DNA from: Aeromonas fluvialis
GTDB taxonomy: Bacteria > Pseudomonadota > Gammaproteobacteria > Enterobacterales > Aeromonadaceae
NCBI RefSeq assembly: GCF_000819885.1
Contig: NZ_CDBO01000040.1
Span: forward strand, 1-64,000
Length of the DNA stretch: 64,000 bases
Reading direction: 5' to 3'
Shown here: positions 37,246 to 47,589 of the stretch, in pieces
Position numbering within the stretch: position 1 is the stretch's first letter
Layout: every line of letters starts with the position of its first letter
Made by a program: the position numbers and the translations under genes
The notes under the pieces: generated by a model
What the model saw: the letters and a program-made list of their open reading frames with translations, nothing else
Told to the model about the DNA's origin: nothing
The model's database searches: none

Positions 37246-38520
37246 TTACATAGCAGAGAGAGCCAGGAAGAAGCCTGCGATAGTGGCAGACATCAGGTTG
37301 GACAGAGAACCGGCCAATACGGCTTTCAGACCAAAGCGTGCAATGGTGCCGCGGCGGTTCGGTGCCATGGACCCCAAACCACCCAGCAGGATGGCAACAG
37401 AAGAGAGGTTGGCAAAGCCACACAGAGCGAAAGAGATGATCGCCTTGGTGTGCTCGGACATGGCAGCGCCATTGATCAGCAGCTCATCTTTCAGGTACGG
37501 AGCAAAGTTCAGGTACGCCACGAACTCGTTCACTACCAGCTTCTGACCGATGAAAGAACCGGCAACCACAGCTTCACTCCAGGGCACACCGATCAGGAAG
37601 GCCAGCGGGGAGAAAATCCAGCCCAGGATAAGCTCCAGAGAGAGCTCTGGCATGCCAAACCAGCCACCCACACCGGAGAAAATACCGTTGATCATGGCGA
37701 TCAGGCCGATGAAGGCCAGCAGCATGGCACCGACGTTCAGGGCCAGTTGCATACCGGCAGAGGCACCGGCAGCAGCAGCGTCGATGACGTTGGCAGGCTT
37801 GTCGTCCAGCTCGCCATCGGTAGAGCTTTCGTCGTAGTTCGGGGTCTCGGTTTCGGGCACCAGCAACTTGGCGAACAGCAGACCACCCGGAGCGGCCATG
37901 AAGGAGGCAGCAATCAGGTACTCCATCTTGACGCCCATGGAGGCGTAACCGGCCAGTACGGAGCCGGCGACGGAAGCCAGACCACCACACATGACAGCAA
38001 ACAGCTCGGAGTCGGTCATCTTGGAGATGTAAGGACGAACGACCAGCGGGGCTTCAGTCTGACCAACGAAGATGTTGGCAGTCGCAGAGAGGGATTCGGT
38101 ACGGGAGGTTCCCAGCACTTTCTGCAGGCCACCGCCCAGCAGCTTGATCACCACCTGCATGATGCCCAGATAATAGAGCACTGCAATCAGGGAAGAGAAG
38201 AAGATGATGACCGGCAGAACACGGAAGGCAAACACGAAGCCACCGCCACCGAACACTTCAAACATCTTGTTGCTGACCAGACCACCGAACAGGAAGTCGA
38301 TGCCGTTCTGGCCATAGCTGATCACACTGGATACTGCGTCGGATACGCCCACCAGAATATCGCGACCTACCGGTACATAGAGCACGAAAGCGCCCAGACC
38401 GACTTGAATTGCGAACGCGCCCGCCACGGTACGTACGTTAATTGCCTTGCGATTGCTGGAGAACAGCACCGCGATAAGGACGAGCGTTGCCATCCCCACC
38501 AGACCCATGATTAAGCTCAT
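37246..38520 (-). CDS. nupC: NupC-family nucleoside:cation symporter
   Basis: A 424-residue concentrative nucleoside transporter. It shows three N-terminal helices, then [35 protein letters not shown], the CNT core with the substrate-binding [10 protein letters not shown], and a C-terminal [23 protein letters not shown]. It imports nucleosides with protons or sodium, feeding the adjacent deo enzymes. AGAGGAAG precedes the ATG. The 190-base upstream region has two TCACA half-sites that could be CRP targets. Confidence 0.95.
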   Translation of the reverse strand: MSLIMGLVGMATLVLIAVLFSSNRKAINVRTVAGAFAIQVGLGAFVLYVPVGRDILVGVSDAVSSVISYGQNGIDFLFGGLVSNKMFEVFGGGGFVFAFRVLPVIIFFSSLIAVLYYLGIMQVVIKLLGGGLQKVLGTSRTESLSATANIFVGQTEAPLVVRPYISKMTDSELFAVMCGGLASVAGSVLAGYASMGVKMEYLIAASFMAAPGGLLFAKLLVPETETPNYDESSTDGELDDKPANVIDAAAAGASAGMQLALNVGAMLLAFIGLIAMINGIFSGVGGWFGMPELSLELILGWIFSPLAFLIGVPWSEAVVAGSFIGQKLVVNEFVAYLNFAPYLKDELLINGAAMSEHTKAIISFALCGFANLSSVAILLGGLGSMAPNRRGTIARFGLKAVLAGSLSNLMSATIAGFFLALSAM

Positions 38521-38614
38521 TATTATCTTCCTCTAGTAGCACCTATCTTGTTAGCAACTTGTAATACAAAGCCGCTAATCAAGGGGAGCGCATTATACTA
38601 ATTAAAGGCCTTTA

Positions 38615-38668
38615 AAATAGAATGCTGGTCACATTTTATCGCTATCAAAATGCCTGACTGTCACAAAA
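38615..38668. promoter_or_regulatory. Candidate CRP half-sites upstream of nupC
   Basis: Two TCACA half-sites flanked by ATTT or AAAA (ending near 38636 and 38668) lie 32 bases apart, roughly 95-150 bases before nupC. In each case the other half-site is poor. CRP and CytR control nucleoside uptake genes in enterics, so this is plausible only. Confidence 0.3.
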
Positions 38669-38712
38669 TTAGACAGCAAACGATTTTTACGCTCGTTTTT
38701 TTTCCTGATAGC

Positions 38713-39516
38713 TTAATCGCATGTTGCCAAATTGTTTTGTTGGCATTGATCGTGATGGAAAAGTCGCTGGGCAGTCTCAAATAACACCTTCGCAACATCT
38801 ACCGATGATTCCTCCCGCAATGTCATCAATATTTCCGCTATTCTCGGCAGTGCCTCAGGGGTATTTCGGGTACCTTGCTCACCCTGCAACGGCATATCGG
38901 GCGAGTCGGTTTCCAGCACCAGTGCCTCGAGCGGCATGGCCTGAAATACGTCTCGCGTCTTGCTCGCCCGCTCAAAACTGATTACCCCGCCTACCCCGAG
39001 CCGAAAACCCAGCTGCCAGAATGCCTCCGCCTGCTGCAAGGAGCCGCTAAAGGCATGGATCACCCCGCCACGTGGCGGCTTGAAGCGGCGCAACAGCTTG
39101 GCCACAGTGTCATTGGCGCGTACCGAGTGGATCATCAGGGGTAGCCCGGCATCGGCTGCCAGCCGGACCTGAGCCTCAAATAGCGTATGCTGCCCCCCCT
39201 GCGGCACGTGAGAGCGCAGGTCCAGCCCACATTCGCCAATGGCCACCAGCCCGGCAGGTTGGCTCATCACCAGCGTTTGCAGTCGCTCTATCACCCCCTC
39301 CCGCTGCTCACCGGCATACCAGGGATGAATACCCAGGCCATAAAATAGGCCGTCATACTGACCTGCCAGCGCCATCACACGAGTCCAGTTATCCTCCGCG
39401 ATGGCAGGAATGATATACTCCGTCACCCCTAATGCCCGACAGCGAGCCAGCAACGCTTCCCTGTCCCGGTCGAACACCGGAAAGTCGAGATGGCAATGGG
39501 TATCTATCAGCTGCAT
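38713..39516 (-). CDS. yjjV: TatD-family metal-dependent hydrolase (YjjV-like)
   Basis: A 267-residue TIM-barrel nuclease-like enzyme. Metal-binding motifs are DTHCHLD at residues 5-11, [30 protein letters not shown] and LETDSPDMP. It resembles E. coli YjjV, whose gene is near the deo operon in that genome too. Its substrate is uncertain; TatD proteins are 3'-5' exonucleases. It is divergent from a prepilin gene and convergent with nothing. Confidence 0.9.
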   Translation of the reverse strand: MQLIDTHCHLDFPVFDRDREALLARCRALGVTEYIIPAIAEDNWTRVMALAGQYDGLFYGLGIHPWYAGEQREGVIERLQTLVMSQPAGLVAIGECGLDLRSHVPQGGQHTLFEAQVRLAADAGLPLMIHSVRANDTVAKLLRRFKPPRGGVIHAFSGSLQQAEAFWQLGFRLGVGGVISFERASKTRDVFQAMPLEALVLETDSPDMPLQGEQGTRNTPEALPRIAEILMTLREESSVDVAKVLFETAQRLFHHDQCQQNNLATCD

Positions 39517-39560
39517 ATCACTCTCGCCTGTTTGCGGTATTTAATGGGTCATTGAACACG

Positions 39561-40196
39561 ATGAACAACAGAAACTACGGCTTTACCCTGATTGAACTGG
39601 TACTGGTGATCATAGTACTGGGGATCCTGACCGTCACCGCCCTGCCCCGCTTTATCAATATCAAGGATGATGCCCTGAAAAGCACGGTTTCGGCGACCGC
39701 TGGCAGCTTTGCCAGTGCAGTTCAGCTGGCAAATGCCGGCTGGGCGGTGAAAGTTCAGGGACAAGCGATCGCGCTCTATAACCTGAGCAGTTTTGGCAAC
39801 AGCACGATAGATATCAACCGCTATGGCTGGCCGGCGGGGACAAAAGAGGATTACTACAAGCCGGTAGACACGCACTATCAGGCTGGCTCTGGCAACCATA
39901 TCTCGGTCAATAATTCTGATGATTGCAAGTTACTATTTACCAACCTGCTAGAGGGCAGCCAAACTGTTGCCCCCGCAGATCTCAACGGGGGAGTTATTCC
40001 AGAAGGGGTTGATTACTTGTCTATCGAGATTAAAACGAACCATAAAGATGAAGATGAACCGAACGAAGAACACCATAACTGCCGCTATATCCTGCGCGAC
40101 TCAATGGGCCGCTTCCAGACTGGCTCGGAGTATGAAAACGGCCTCGGCTTTGAGTACAACAGCGTTACCGGTGCCGTGACCCGCAATTTTCAGTAA
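39561..40196 (+). CDS. Lone type IV prepilin-like protein (MSHA-minor-pilin type)
   Basis: A 211-residue protein with a class III leader MNNRNYG followed by [16 protein letters not shown], so cleavage after Gly7 is expected and Glu5 is present. The next segment, [33 protein letters not shown], is like MshB/MshA minor pilins. The C-terminal half is acidic, with a charged stretch [17 protein letters not shown], and the two cysteines (DDCK and HNCR) probably bond. The ATG at 39561 is the pilin-type start, though its ribosome binding site is weak. It is not linked to a pilus operon. Confidence 0.82.
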   Translation: MNNRNYGFTLIELVLVIIVLGILTVTALPRFINIKDDALKSTVSATAGSFASAVQLANAGWAVKVQGQAIALYNLSSFGNSTIDINRYGWPAGTKEDYYKPVDTHYQAGSGNHISVNNSDDCKLLFTNLLEGSQTVAPADLNGGVIPEGVDYLSIEIKTNHKDEDEPNEEHHNCRYILRDSMGRFQTGSEYENGLGFEYNSVTGAVTRNFQ

Positions 40197-40344
40197 GTGA
40201 ATCATCGCGACCGGAATGATGTTCTGTCGTTTGCTCCTCATCATAACGAACCGGTGTGCAGCAGCGCCGGTTCTCCTGAGTGAGCCCCCACTCCTCGCAC
40301 CATGCATCGTAACGGGCCAGCCAACGTAGCAATACGCCTTTCAT
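40165..40344 (-). CDS. Small protein downstream of luxS, conserved-looking
   Basis: A 59-residue protein whose first half, [33 protein letters not shown], resembles short proteins I recall from Vibrio and Pasteurellaceae with a YDxW...GLTxENRRxC pattern (possibly DUF5363). The ATG at 40344 follows GGAGG by 7 bases, a strong site. Its last 32 bases overlap the end of the convergent prepilin gene. It lies 177 bases after luxS on the same strand, but a terminator intervenes. Function unknown. Confidence 0.6.
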   Translation of the reverse strand: MKGVLLRWLARYDAWCEEWGLTQENRRCCTPVRYDEEQTTEHHSGRDDSLTENCGSRHR

Positions 40345-40441
40345 CGTCACACCTCCGCCAACAGATTCAGGTCAAAAACCATCCTAATCAGAGTCGGCAA
40401 GGGGAGCAAGTCATCCCCACTATCGCTATCGGGCGAGATAA

Positions 40442-40476
40442 AAAAGAGCCGATCAGCATGGCTGACCGGCTCTTTT
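40442..40476 (-). terminator. Terminator of luxS
   Basis: AAGAGCCG-A-TCAGC / GCTGA-C-CGGCTCTT with one internal mismatch, flanked by A and T runs, begins 46 bases after the luxS stop. Confidence 0.85.
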
Positions 40477-40521
40477 AACATTCCCTGAAGAGGTTATCCG
40501 ATGAGCGACAGCTCATCAGCC

Positions 40522-41031
40522 TCACAGACTCTTCAGCTTCTCTTCCGGCAGGGCCAGCTCGACGTTGTGGTTGACGCCGATCCCGCGCTCCAGCACATGA
40601 CGGGCGATGGCGTGCGCCTCTTCCAGCGAGTGCATGCTGTAGGTGCCGCACTGATACTCGTTCAGCTCGGGGATTTTGGCTTGATCCTGCACGGTCAGCA
40701 CGTCGCTCATGGCCGCCTGCCAGGCTGCGCCAACACGGGCTTCGTCCGGCGCGCCAATCAAGCTCATATAGAAACCGGTACGGCAACCCATGGGGGAGAT
40801 GTCGATGATCTCCACGCCGTCACCATTCAGGTGATCACGCATAAAACCGGCAAACAGGTGCTCCAGCGTATGGATACCGCGCTCGGAGAGGATCTCCTGG
40901 TTCGGCACACAGAAACGCAGGTCGAACACAGTAATGGTGTCCTTGTTCGGGGTCTGCATGGTCTTGGCCACACGCACCGCTGGCGCTTCCATACGGGTGT
41001 GGTCAACGGTAAAACTGTCCAATAACGGCAT
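40522..41031 (-). CDS. luxS: S-ribosylhomocysteine lyase (AI-2 synthase)
   Basis: A 169-residue metalloenzyme converting S-ribosylhomocysteine to homocysteine and DPD, the precursor of the signal AI-2. The metal ligands are HTLEH (H54, E57, H58) and C128 in EYQCGTYS; the catalytic Cys83 lies in [15 protein letters not shown] precedes the ATG. It lies 18 bases after the lysozyme-fold lipoprotein gene on the same strand, so cotranscription is possible. Confidence 0.98.
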   Translation of the reverse strand: MPLLDSFTVDHTRMEAPAVRVAKTMQTPNKDTITVFDLRFCVPNQEILSERGIHTLEHLFAGFMRDHLNGDGVEIIDISPMGCRTGFYMSLIGAPDEARVGAAWQAAMSDVLTVQDQAKIPELNEYQCGTYSMHSLEEAHAIARHVLERGIGVNHNVELALPEEKLKSL

Positions 41032-41049
41032 TTCTGACTCCTGCTTTGG

Positions 41050-41694
41050 TTACCAGAACCAGCCCCCGCGCGAGAGCTGATCCTTGCATTGACGGTACTG
41101 AGCGCCGTAGCGCTGGGCGCGAGCTTCCACCTTGCGCGAGGTCTTCATCAACCACCCCTTGCTGCGATAGCTGCCACGCCGGTAGCCCCCCCACCCTTCG
41201 TGATAGTTGAGGTACTGGCCATAGGCATCCCACTTGGAGGTGCCATTGAGCCGCTGGGCTTTGTTAGTGTACCAACCCATAAAATCGATGGCGTCGGCAA
41301 AGTCATCGCGGTCACTCCAGCTGTTGCCGGTTTCCCGCTGGTAATCAGCCCATGTTTCATCTTTGACCTGAGCATAACCATAAGCCGAACTGGCCCGCCC
41401 GGTCGGGATAAAGAGAAAATACTGCATCGGCGGCTGGGCATCGTGCACGAAGGAGGACTCCTGATACATCATGGCCATCACCACTTGGATCGGTGTCCCC
41501 CACTTCTCGTTCATCTTGAGCGCGGCCTTGTGCCACTCCGGCTTCTCGCGAAAGATCTGGCACAGATTCTCCGGCTGGGCCGGTGGACGGGTACTGCAAG
41601 CAGTCAGGCCCACCAACAGGCTGGCCACCACTACGAGGCGCGTCCAACCTGCCGCATGAGGTCGTTGCTCGTGCTCCCGATTATCTCGCAACAT
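41050..41694 (-). CDS. Lipoprotein with lysozyme/transglycosylase fold
   Basis: A 214-residue putative outer-membrane lipoprotein: hydrophobic leader VVVASLLVGLTAC with lipobox LTAC (Cys33). The SLT-like motif MAMMYQESSFVHDA puts the likely catalytic glutamate at 79, and SSAYGYAQVKDETW matches the AYGxxQ segment of lytic transglycosylases. The later YLNYHEGWGGYRRG fits too. It probably cuts peptidoglycan. The ATG at 41694 lies 8 bases after the glnB stop, so it is probably translated by coupling; there is no clear ribosome binding site. Confidence 0.85.
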   Translation of the reverse strand: MLRDNREHEQRPHAAGWTRLVVVASLLVGLTACSTRPPAQPENLCQIFREKPEWHKAALKMNEKWGTPIQVVMAMMYQESSFVHDAQPPMQYFLFIPTGRASSAYGYAQVKDETWADYQRETGNSWSDRDDFADAIDFMGWYTNKAQRLNGTSKWDAYGQYLNYHEGWGGYRRGSYRSKGWLMKTSRKVEARAQRYGAQYRQCKDQLSRGGWFW

Positions 41695-41702
41695 GGCCAA
41701 GG

Positions 41703-42050
<348 letters not shown>

Positions 42051-43673
42051 TTACCAGTTCTGTTTACCGAACCCGGATGTGATGGGGTAACGGCGATCCT
42101 TACCAAAGTTGCGAGCCGTAATACGGGGCCCGACTGCCGCCTGACGGCGCTTGTATTCGTTGAGATCCACCAGGCGGATCACCTTGCGTACCACTGCCTC
42201 TTCGAAGCCCTCCGCCACCATGTCGGCAACCGAAGCATCCTCTTCCACGTAACGCTTGAGGATCGCATCGAGGATGTCGTAAGGGGGCAGGCTGTCCTGA
42301 TCCACCTGATCCGGCGCCAGCTCCGCTGAAGGCGGGCGATCGATAACCCGCTGCGGGATCACGTAGTCAACCGAGTTGCGATATTCGCACAATTTAAAGA
42401 CCAGCGTCTTGGGCACATCTTTGAGCACATCAAAACCGCCCGCCATGTCGCCATACAGCGTGGCATAGCCGACCGCCATTTCGCTCTTGTTGCCAGTGGT
42501 CAGCACGATGCGGCGACGCTTGTTGGAGAGAGCCATCAGCAGCACACCGCGGCAGCGGGCCTGCAGGTTCTCTTCGGTGGTATCGCGGGCGGTGCCCTCA
42601 AACAGCGGCGCCAGTTGGGCCATAAACCCTTCGAACATCGGCTCGATGGAGATGATGTTGAACTCCACCCCCATCCGCTCGGCCTGCTCTTTGGCATCTT
42701 CCACACTCATCTGGGCGGTATAGCGGAACGGCATCATCACCGCCTGCACCTTATCTGCTCCGATGGCATCGGCCGCAATGGCAAGCGTCAGGGCCGAGTC
42801 AATGCCGCCGGAGAGGCCCAGCACGGCGCCAAGGAAACCGTTCTTGGTGACATAGTCACGCACCGCCAGCACCAGCGCCTGATAGGTCTCGGCCAAGGGC
42901 TCAAGCGGCGCAGCCGGTTCCCGCTCCTTCACCGGCTGACCATCGGCAAAGCGCACCAGCGCCAGCTCTTCGGCAAACGGGGCCAGCTTGTGGGTCAGCT
43001 CGCCCCGGCTGTTGAACACCTTGGAGCAGCCGTCGAAGATCAGCTCGTCCTGACCACAGACCTGATTGAGGTAGACCAGTGGCAGGCCGGTCTGATCGCA
43101 GCGTTCCGTCATCAGTTCACGGCGGATCCAGGGTTTCTCCTGATCGTAGGGCGACGCATTGATAGTGAGCAGCAACTCGGCACCCGCTGCCTTGGCGGCC
43201 AACGCCGGACCCGGCTGCCACAGGTCTTCGCAGATCAGCAGCCCCAGCTGGTGACCACGGAACGGCACCACGCAGGTCTCGCTAGCAGCGGTGAAGTAGC
43301 GCTTCTCGTCAAACACGCCGTAATTGGGCAGGTCCTGCTTGAAGTAACGGGCGATCAGTTTCCCCTGCTCATAGAGAGAAGCCGCGTTGTAAAGCGCCTC
43401 CCCTTCACGCCAAGGGTGCCCCACCAAAATGGCACAGTTACCCTGCCATACGGCAATACGAGCCAGCGCGGATTCGACCCGGATCATCAGGTCGGTACGC
43501 AGCAACAGATCTTCCGGCGGATAGCCGGTCAGGGCCAGCTCGGGGCAGACCAGCAGATCGGCACCTTGCCGCTCGGCCTGAGCTGCCGCAGCGAGCACTT
43601 TGTCAGTGTTATCTTCGATGGCGCCTACCGTCAGATTCAACTGGGCAAGCATCAGAGAGAGGGCTTTTGCCAT
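42051..43673 (-). CDS. nadE: Glutamine-dependent NAD+ synthetase
   Basis: A 540-residue two-domain enzyme. The N-terminal nitrilase domain (residues 1 to about 260) supplies ammonia from glutamine, with CPELALTGYPPEDLL (Glu46), the lysine region and LLICEDLWQPGP (catalytic Cys near 150). The C-terminal synthetase has the PP-loop GLSGGIDSALT near residue 290 and TGNKSEMAVGYATLYGDMAGG. It converts deamido-NAD to NAD. It is first of a nadE-glnB-lipoprotein run. Confidence 0.96.
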   Translation of the reverse strand: MAKALSLMLAQLNLTVGAIEDNTDKVLAAAAQAERQGADLLVCPELALTGYPPEDLLLRTDLMIRVESALARIAVWQGNCAILVGHPWREGEALYNAASLYEQGKLIARYFKQDLPNYGVFDEKRYFTAASETCVVPFRGHQLGLLICEDLWQPGPALAAKAAGAELLLTINASPYDQEKPWIRRELMTERCDQTGLPLVYLNQVCGQDELIFDGCSKVFNSRGELTHKLAPFAEELALVRFADGQPVKEREPAAPLEPLAETYQALVLAVRDYVTKNGFLGAVLGLSGGIDSALTLAIAADAIGADKVQAVMMPFRYTAQMSVEDAKEQAERMGVEFNIISIEPMFEGFMAQLAPLFEGTARDTTEENLQARCRGVLLMALSNKRRRIVLTTGNKSEMAVGYATLYGDMAGGFDVLKDVPKTLVFKLCEYRNSVDYVIPQRVIDRPPSAELAPDQVDQDSLPPYDILDAILKRYVEEDASVADMVAEGFEEAVVRKVIRLVDLNEYKRRQAAVGPRITARNFGKDRRYPITSGFGKQNW

Positions 43674-43719
43674 GGCGATGCATCTTGAATTCGAAAATGA
43701 TGGGGAATGATAAAGAAAA

Positions 43720-43740
43720 GGCGCTGGCTGTGCCAGCGCC
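43720..43740 (-). terminator. Terminator of the first minor-pilin operon
   Basis: GGCGCTGGC-TGT-GCCAGCGCC lies just after the last pilin stop; on the minus strand TTTTCTTTA follows. Confidence 0.85.
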
Positions 43741-43746
43741 CCGGAT

Positions 43747-45855
43747 TCAAGGGGTGCAACTTAAATTGGCTGCGTTGGATACACCGTTGTCCACCAACAG
43801 GGCACAAGGACCAGTAATCACCTGACCGTTGGCGGGTGGCGTCATGGCAATGCTGAGGGAGGCAGGCTTCAGCAAATAGGTTGTACTGCCCTGAGCACTG
43901 TAAGAAAAACTCACCACCAGACTGCTGTTTTGTGCCGCCGTGCAAACATAGGTAGCTGGCTGGTTGTTGGCCTGGGGCTTGTCGATTCGGCAAGTGGCCC
44001 CCGTGGTGGTGGTGGTCAAGCTTAACCCGTTAAAGGTGTTTTTGTTGCATGAAACAGGATCAGTATTGTTACCGTTACCTTTCTCCAAACATTCGATCCG
44101 TCCCGATACCGTGAGAGTCGGAACCGTCTGGGAGCTGGTATCGACCGAGATAGGCATGGTGGCGACCTTGGCCTCACTTCGATCTACCGGTGAGATAAGT
44201 GAAGCTGTGATCCCCGAGTTACCTTGGTAGGCCGTCACCTTGATCGATGCACTTTGCAACACGTTGGATGCATCCTTGGTGCTCTTCTTGGCGGACAGAT
44301 AGCCACGGCTGTAGCTACCAAAATAATAGCTGCCAAGATCAACGACTGTCTTGACCGGCTCGTTGGTCACACCGACATAGTCAGAGGCACTGCCAGTCAA
44401 CTGGCCACTCAATGGCACCAAGCTCCACTCCGCCAGCATGGTCAGATTGATGTCCTGAAACGGGACCTTGGCCAACAGATCCTGAGAAGTCAGATCGAGC
44501 TTCGAGAGACTGTCCGGCGAGAGCAGATCCACGTAGATACCTCTGGCAATCAACTGGGCGGTCCCCGTATTCATGGTGATCTTGGTGCTGGTATCTCCCC
44601 CTGTCGCAGCATTGGCAGGCAACCAATCCGCAAATTCGGTGATCGTCGGCGGCGTGGCCGTGGAGTTTGCGGTCCAGTTGAGGGTGTTTTTCTGCCAGGT
44701 GATGTAGGTAGTAACCACGTACTTGATGTAGTTCTGGTAGCTGGTCTGGTTTGCGGGCTTGGCAAGAAAATCAGCGCTGGTCACGACAACTTTGATCAGG
44801 TTCCAGTCCGGCAGCGGACGATAGTAACCATCAAGTCTGACAAAGCGGCAGGCATCCACATAATCGCCACTATTGACCGATGAGAGGCCACTGTTGTAAC
44901 GCAGTCGACTGGTATTGAGTGGAGCGTAAAACTGTTCGAAACTGCTGCCGCTGCCATCGAAGTGATCCTTGCAGCAACTGGTGCAGAGACTCGGTTGATC
45001 TCTGACACTGCTGTTGAGTACCCCGGTCTGCTTGGTAACCTGGGAGCCCACGTTCCAGTACAACAGATTGCTGCTGGTCAAAATGGCCTTACCGGGCAGG
45101 TAGGCATTGACACTCGAGCCATAACTGCAGGAACAGGAGACCGATGCCAGATCCTGCAGCACCTGTTGGGTATTGCCACCATTGTCTGGCTTATAGGTAA
45201 CAGTCTCGAATTGCACCAGTTTGCCAACAGCACCATCCTTGGAGGTCACGGTGGGCAATGGCTTGCTGGTCTCTTGCTTGCGCCCTTCTTGGTCAATCTC
45301 GATGGAAATGACATCGGGCGCAACCCCAGGGGTATAAACCACATGGGGCGGTTCACGACTGGTATCCAACCCCCCGTTAAACTGATTCTGGGTTAATGAC
45401 TCAACAGGCGATACCGCACCGGAAAGCAACAAGGAATGGGACTGCCCGACGCTGTCGCTCCAACCCACCGTCACATTGATGACCTTGCGACCCGGATAGG
45501 TGTAGAGATACCCCGCTGGGGCCGAGGCTGACCAGCCCGTCCCATTCCAGTACTGATTACTGACGGTCCAACTAAGGGCATAAGTCCCACCGCCATCAGG
45601 AGGTGTCGCCGAACTGGAGCCGGCCGCAATACTGTTATAAGCAGTAAGCGGTGAAACCGCGCTTACCACTCCATTGAAGGTACGAAACGCATCCAGCTTT
45701 GACTCCGCCAGCCGCATGGCTACCTCATAACGGCGGCTATCCTGGGAGGTATTGAGCAACGAACGAGACATAGCCACCAGTCCTGCGACCCCCACACCCA
45801 GCAGCACCAGCGTGATCAAAATCTCCAACAGCCCAAATCCCTTGTGCGGTTTCAT
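43747..45855 (-). CDS. Oversized PilV-type prepilin, putative pilus-tip protein
   Basis: A 702-residue protein whose first 60 residues are a class III prepilin: leader MKPHKG, then FGLLEILITLVLLGVGVAGL with Glu5, and MRLAESKLDAFRTF typical of PilV. The remaining 640 residues are not a usual pilin domain: a beta-rich, serine/threonine-rich extension with two cysteine clusters (SVSCSCSYG and LCTSCCKDHFDG) and more pairs near the C terminus (CLEKGNG, SCNKN, TCRID, VCTA, CALL). Standard PilV is about 140-180 residues. GGAGC precedes the ATG at 45855. It is last of a four-gene operon that has no pilY1; an adhesin role is inference. Confidence 0.8.
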   Translation of the reverse strand: MKPHKGFGLLEILITLVLLGVGVAGLVAMSRSLLNTSQDSRRYEVAMRLAESKLDAFRTFNGVVSAVSPLTAYNSIAAGSSSATPPDGGGTYALSWTVSNQYWNGTGWSASAPAGYLYTYPGRKVINVTVGWSDSVGQSHSLLLSGAVSPVESLTQNQFNGGLDTSREPPHVVYTPGVAPDVISIEIDQEGRKQETSKPLPTVTSKDGAVGKLVQFETVTYKPDNGGNTQQVLQDLASVSCSCSYGSSVNAYLPGKAILTSSNLLYWNVGSQVTKQTGVLNSSVRDQPSLCTSCCKDHFDGSGSSFEQFYAPLNTSRLRYNSGLSSVNSGDYVDACRFVRLDGYYRPLPDWNLIKVVVTSADFLAKPANQTSYQNYIKYVVTTYITWQKNTLNWTANSTATPPTITEFADWLPANAATGGDTSTKITMNTGTAQLIARGIYVDLLSPDSLSKLDLTSQDLLAKVPFQDINLTMLAEWSLVPLSGQLTGSASDYVGVTNEPVKTVVDLGSYYFGSYSRGYLSAKKSTKDASNVLQSASIKVTAYQGNSGITASLISPVDRSEAKVATMPISVDTSSQTVPTLTVSGRIECLEKGNGNNTDPVSCNKNTFNGLSLTTTTTGATCRIDKPQANNQPATYVCTAAQNSSLVVSFSYSAQGSTTYLLKPASLSIAMTPPANGQVITGPCALLVDNGVSNAANLSCTP

Positions 45856-45863
45856 AGATGCTC

Positions 45864-46970
45864 CTACCAGTCCCGCCAACTACCGGGCACCAAATTAATG
45901 CGCTGAAACGCAGCCCCATTTTCGATATTGCTCAACACCGCCTGATCATACTTGGCATCGAAGGTTCCGTTGGCCGTCTTGCCCAACTGATAGTTGGCTA
46001 CTACGGCGCCGTTGACGATTGCTCCGCCCTTCAGGCTGACGTCGGTGGTGGCGGTAGCGGGCGTGGCTGAGTAGGCGAACACCAGCCCGTACAGGGTCGC
46101 ATTCCCGTTCACCATCAGGTTACCGTTGCGTATGATAAGCACGACCGGCGCGGCGGTCGAACCGATCGACCCACCCGGTTTGCAGTCTCCGTCGACAATA
46201 ATAAGGCCGCTCGAGGCGGTCGACAGTGAATCGCAATTGGTCAGCAGTTGCACCGCCCGCGACTCCAGATTGGCCCACCCCGTAGCGTCGTCATTCTCGT
46301 TGAACAGATACCAGACCAGGTCTGTGGGGAATGCCGTATCGTTGTCTTTGATATCCGACTGCTTATCACCCTTCTGGCTTATGTTGGCGCTGCACCCGCC
46401 GCTGTAGTCTCCCTGGTGGCAAGTCTGACCAGAACCATTGGTCAAATCCACATTGCCATTCGTCCAGACAGATAACGGAACCCCTGGCCCCCCCCCGTTA
46501 GGGTTGGCCACCACAGTGAAGTTGCCGGATACTGCCATACCACCGGCGACAGTCAGAGGGGCCGCGGGTGTACCGGCCAATACGCTTATCTTGATGACCT
46601 TCACCTCAACCTCGGCATTGGCCGTACTGTCCACTAGGGTCGCCATGGCGCGCACTTTAACCGGCACGACATTCGCTCCACCGACTACCACTGCCGGTTC
46701 ATCCTGAGCCTGCAGGGTATAATTGCCTGCGGATACGGTGACAGAAACCCCGCTGCTAGGGGTACGCCAAGTGGCATCCTGCGCCAGCCGCCCGACCCCG
46801 TCAGAGAGACCCAGCTCGGCCAGTGCCAACGCCTGCCGGTACTGTACTTCATTAAGGCTGACACGACGGTCTGCCACCATCAGTTTGCCCACCAGCAAGG
46901 AGATGCCGAGCAGGATCAGGATAAGCAGCAGCGTAATAGTGAAGGTGGTAAAGCCAAGATGACGTTTCAT
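45864..46970 (-). CDS. Large PilX-type minor pilin-like protein
   Basis: A 368-residue protein with an N terminus of PilX type: MKRHLG then FTTFTITLLLILILLGISLLVGKLMVADRR, and QYRQALALAELGLSDGVGRLAQDATW, the usual segment after the helix. It lacks Glu5, as do GspK-like proteins that sit at the pilus tip. The body is much longer than PilX (about 160-200): it ends with repeated beta-strand text (LIIRNGNLMVNGNATLYGLVF and GGAIVNGAVVANYQLG). It begins 4 bases after the PilW-type stop. Function unknown beyond pilus assembly. Confidence 0.8.
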   Translation of the reverse strand: MKRHLGFTTFTITLLLILILLGISLLVGKLMVADRRVSLNEVQYRQALALAELGLSDGVGRLAQDATWRTPSSGVSVTVSAGNYTLQAQDEPAVVVGGANVVPVKVRAMATLVDSTANAEVEVKVIKISVLAGTPAAPLTVAGGMAVSGNFTVVANPNGGGPGVPLSVWTNGNVDLTNGSGQTCHQGDYSGGCSANISQKGDKQSDIKDNDTAFPTDLVWYLFNENDDATGWANLESRAVQLLTNCDSLSTASSGLIIVDGDCKPGGSIGSTAAPVVLIIRNGNLMVNGNATLYGLVFAYSATPATATTDVSLKGGAIVNGAVVANYQLGKTANGTFDAKYDQAVLSNIENGAAFQRINLVPGSWRDW

Positions 46971-46974
46971 GGCA

Positions 46975-47589
46975 TCAATAACCATCGTTGCGCAGCTTGA
47001 TATCGCGCTGCAGGGTGAGTTTGAGTGCAGAGTTCGCCTTATACTGGCCTGAGATAGCTAGTTGCACCGTTCTAGCGCCAGCCGAGGCGCTGCTGCCAAG
47101 CAGTGAGAACGTCAGAGCAGTCACCTCAATAGTGTTGTCTGTGCTGAGCAGGTTGCCAGTGCTGCAACTGGTGCCAAGTTGCACCCCTTTGTCAGCGCTG
47201 TCATAGCTGTAGATAAAGGTTTCATCAGCGCCAAAAGAACCGTTGTTATCATCATCGTATTTCAGTCTGATACAGCGATAAATCTTGGAGCCACTGACGG
47301 TCTCATTCATCAGATCGCTGCTCGTATCGAAATAAAATGGGGATCTGGCTCCCGATGCAGCCCCAAGAAATGCGGTAGCCCCCTGATCGTAACCGGTTCG
47401 CTGCACATCACGGGCAATCATATCGGTGATGGCCTGCAGCTCCTGATTCAGACGGCTCACCTGCATGGTGGTATGATTTGCCTTGATAATGGTGGCAAAC
47501 AACGACGTCACCGCAGCAACCAAAAATAATCCTGCTACCATGGCTACCATCAGCTCTACCACGTTAAATCCTTTTGGTGTCCTCAACAT
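46975..47589 (-). CDS. PilW-type prepilin
   Basis: A 204-residue prepilin with leader MLRTPKG and FNVVELMVAMVAGLFLVAAVTSLF, Glu5 present, followed by RLNQELQAITDMIARDVQRTGYDQGA, the PilW signature. It overlaps the GspH-type gene upstream by 7 bases. It is second in the first minor-pilin operon. Divergent in sequence from the PilW of the second operon. Confidence 0.85.
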   Translation of the reverse strand: MLRTPKGFNVVELMVAMVAGLFLVAAVTSLFATIIKANHTTMQVSRLNQELQAITDMIARDVQRTGYDQGATAFLGAASGARSPFYFDTSSDLMNETVSGSKIYRCIRLKYDDDNNGSFGADETFIYSYDSADKGVQLGTSCSTGNLLSTDNTIEVTALTFSLLGSSASAGARTVQLAISGQYKANSALKLTLQRDIKLRNDGY

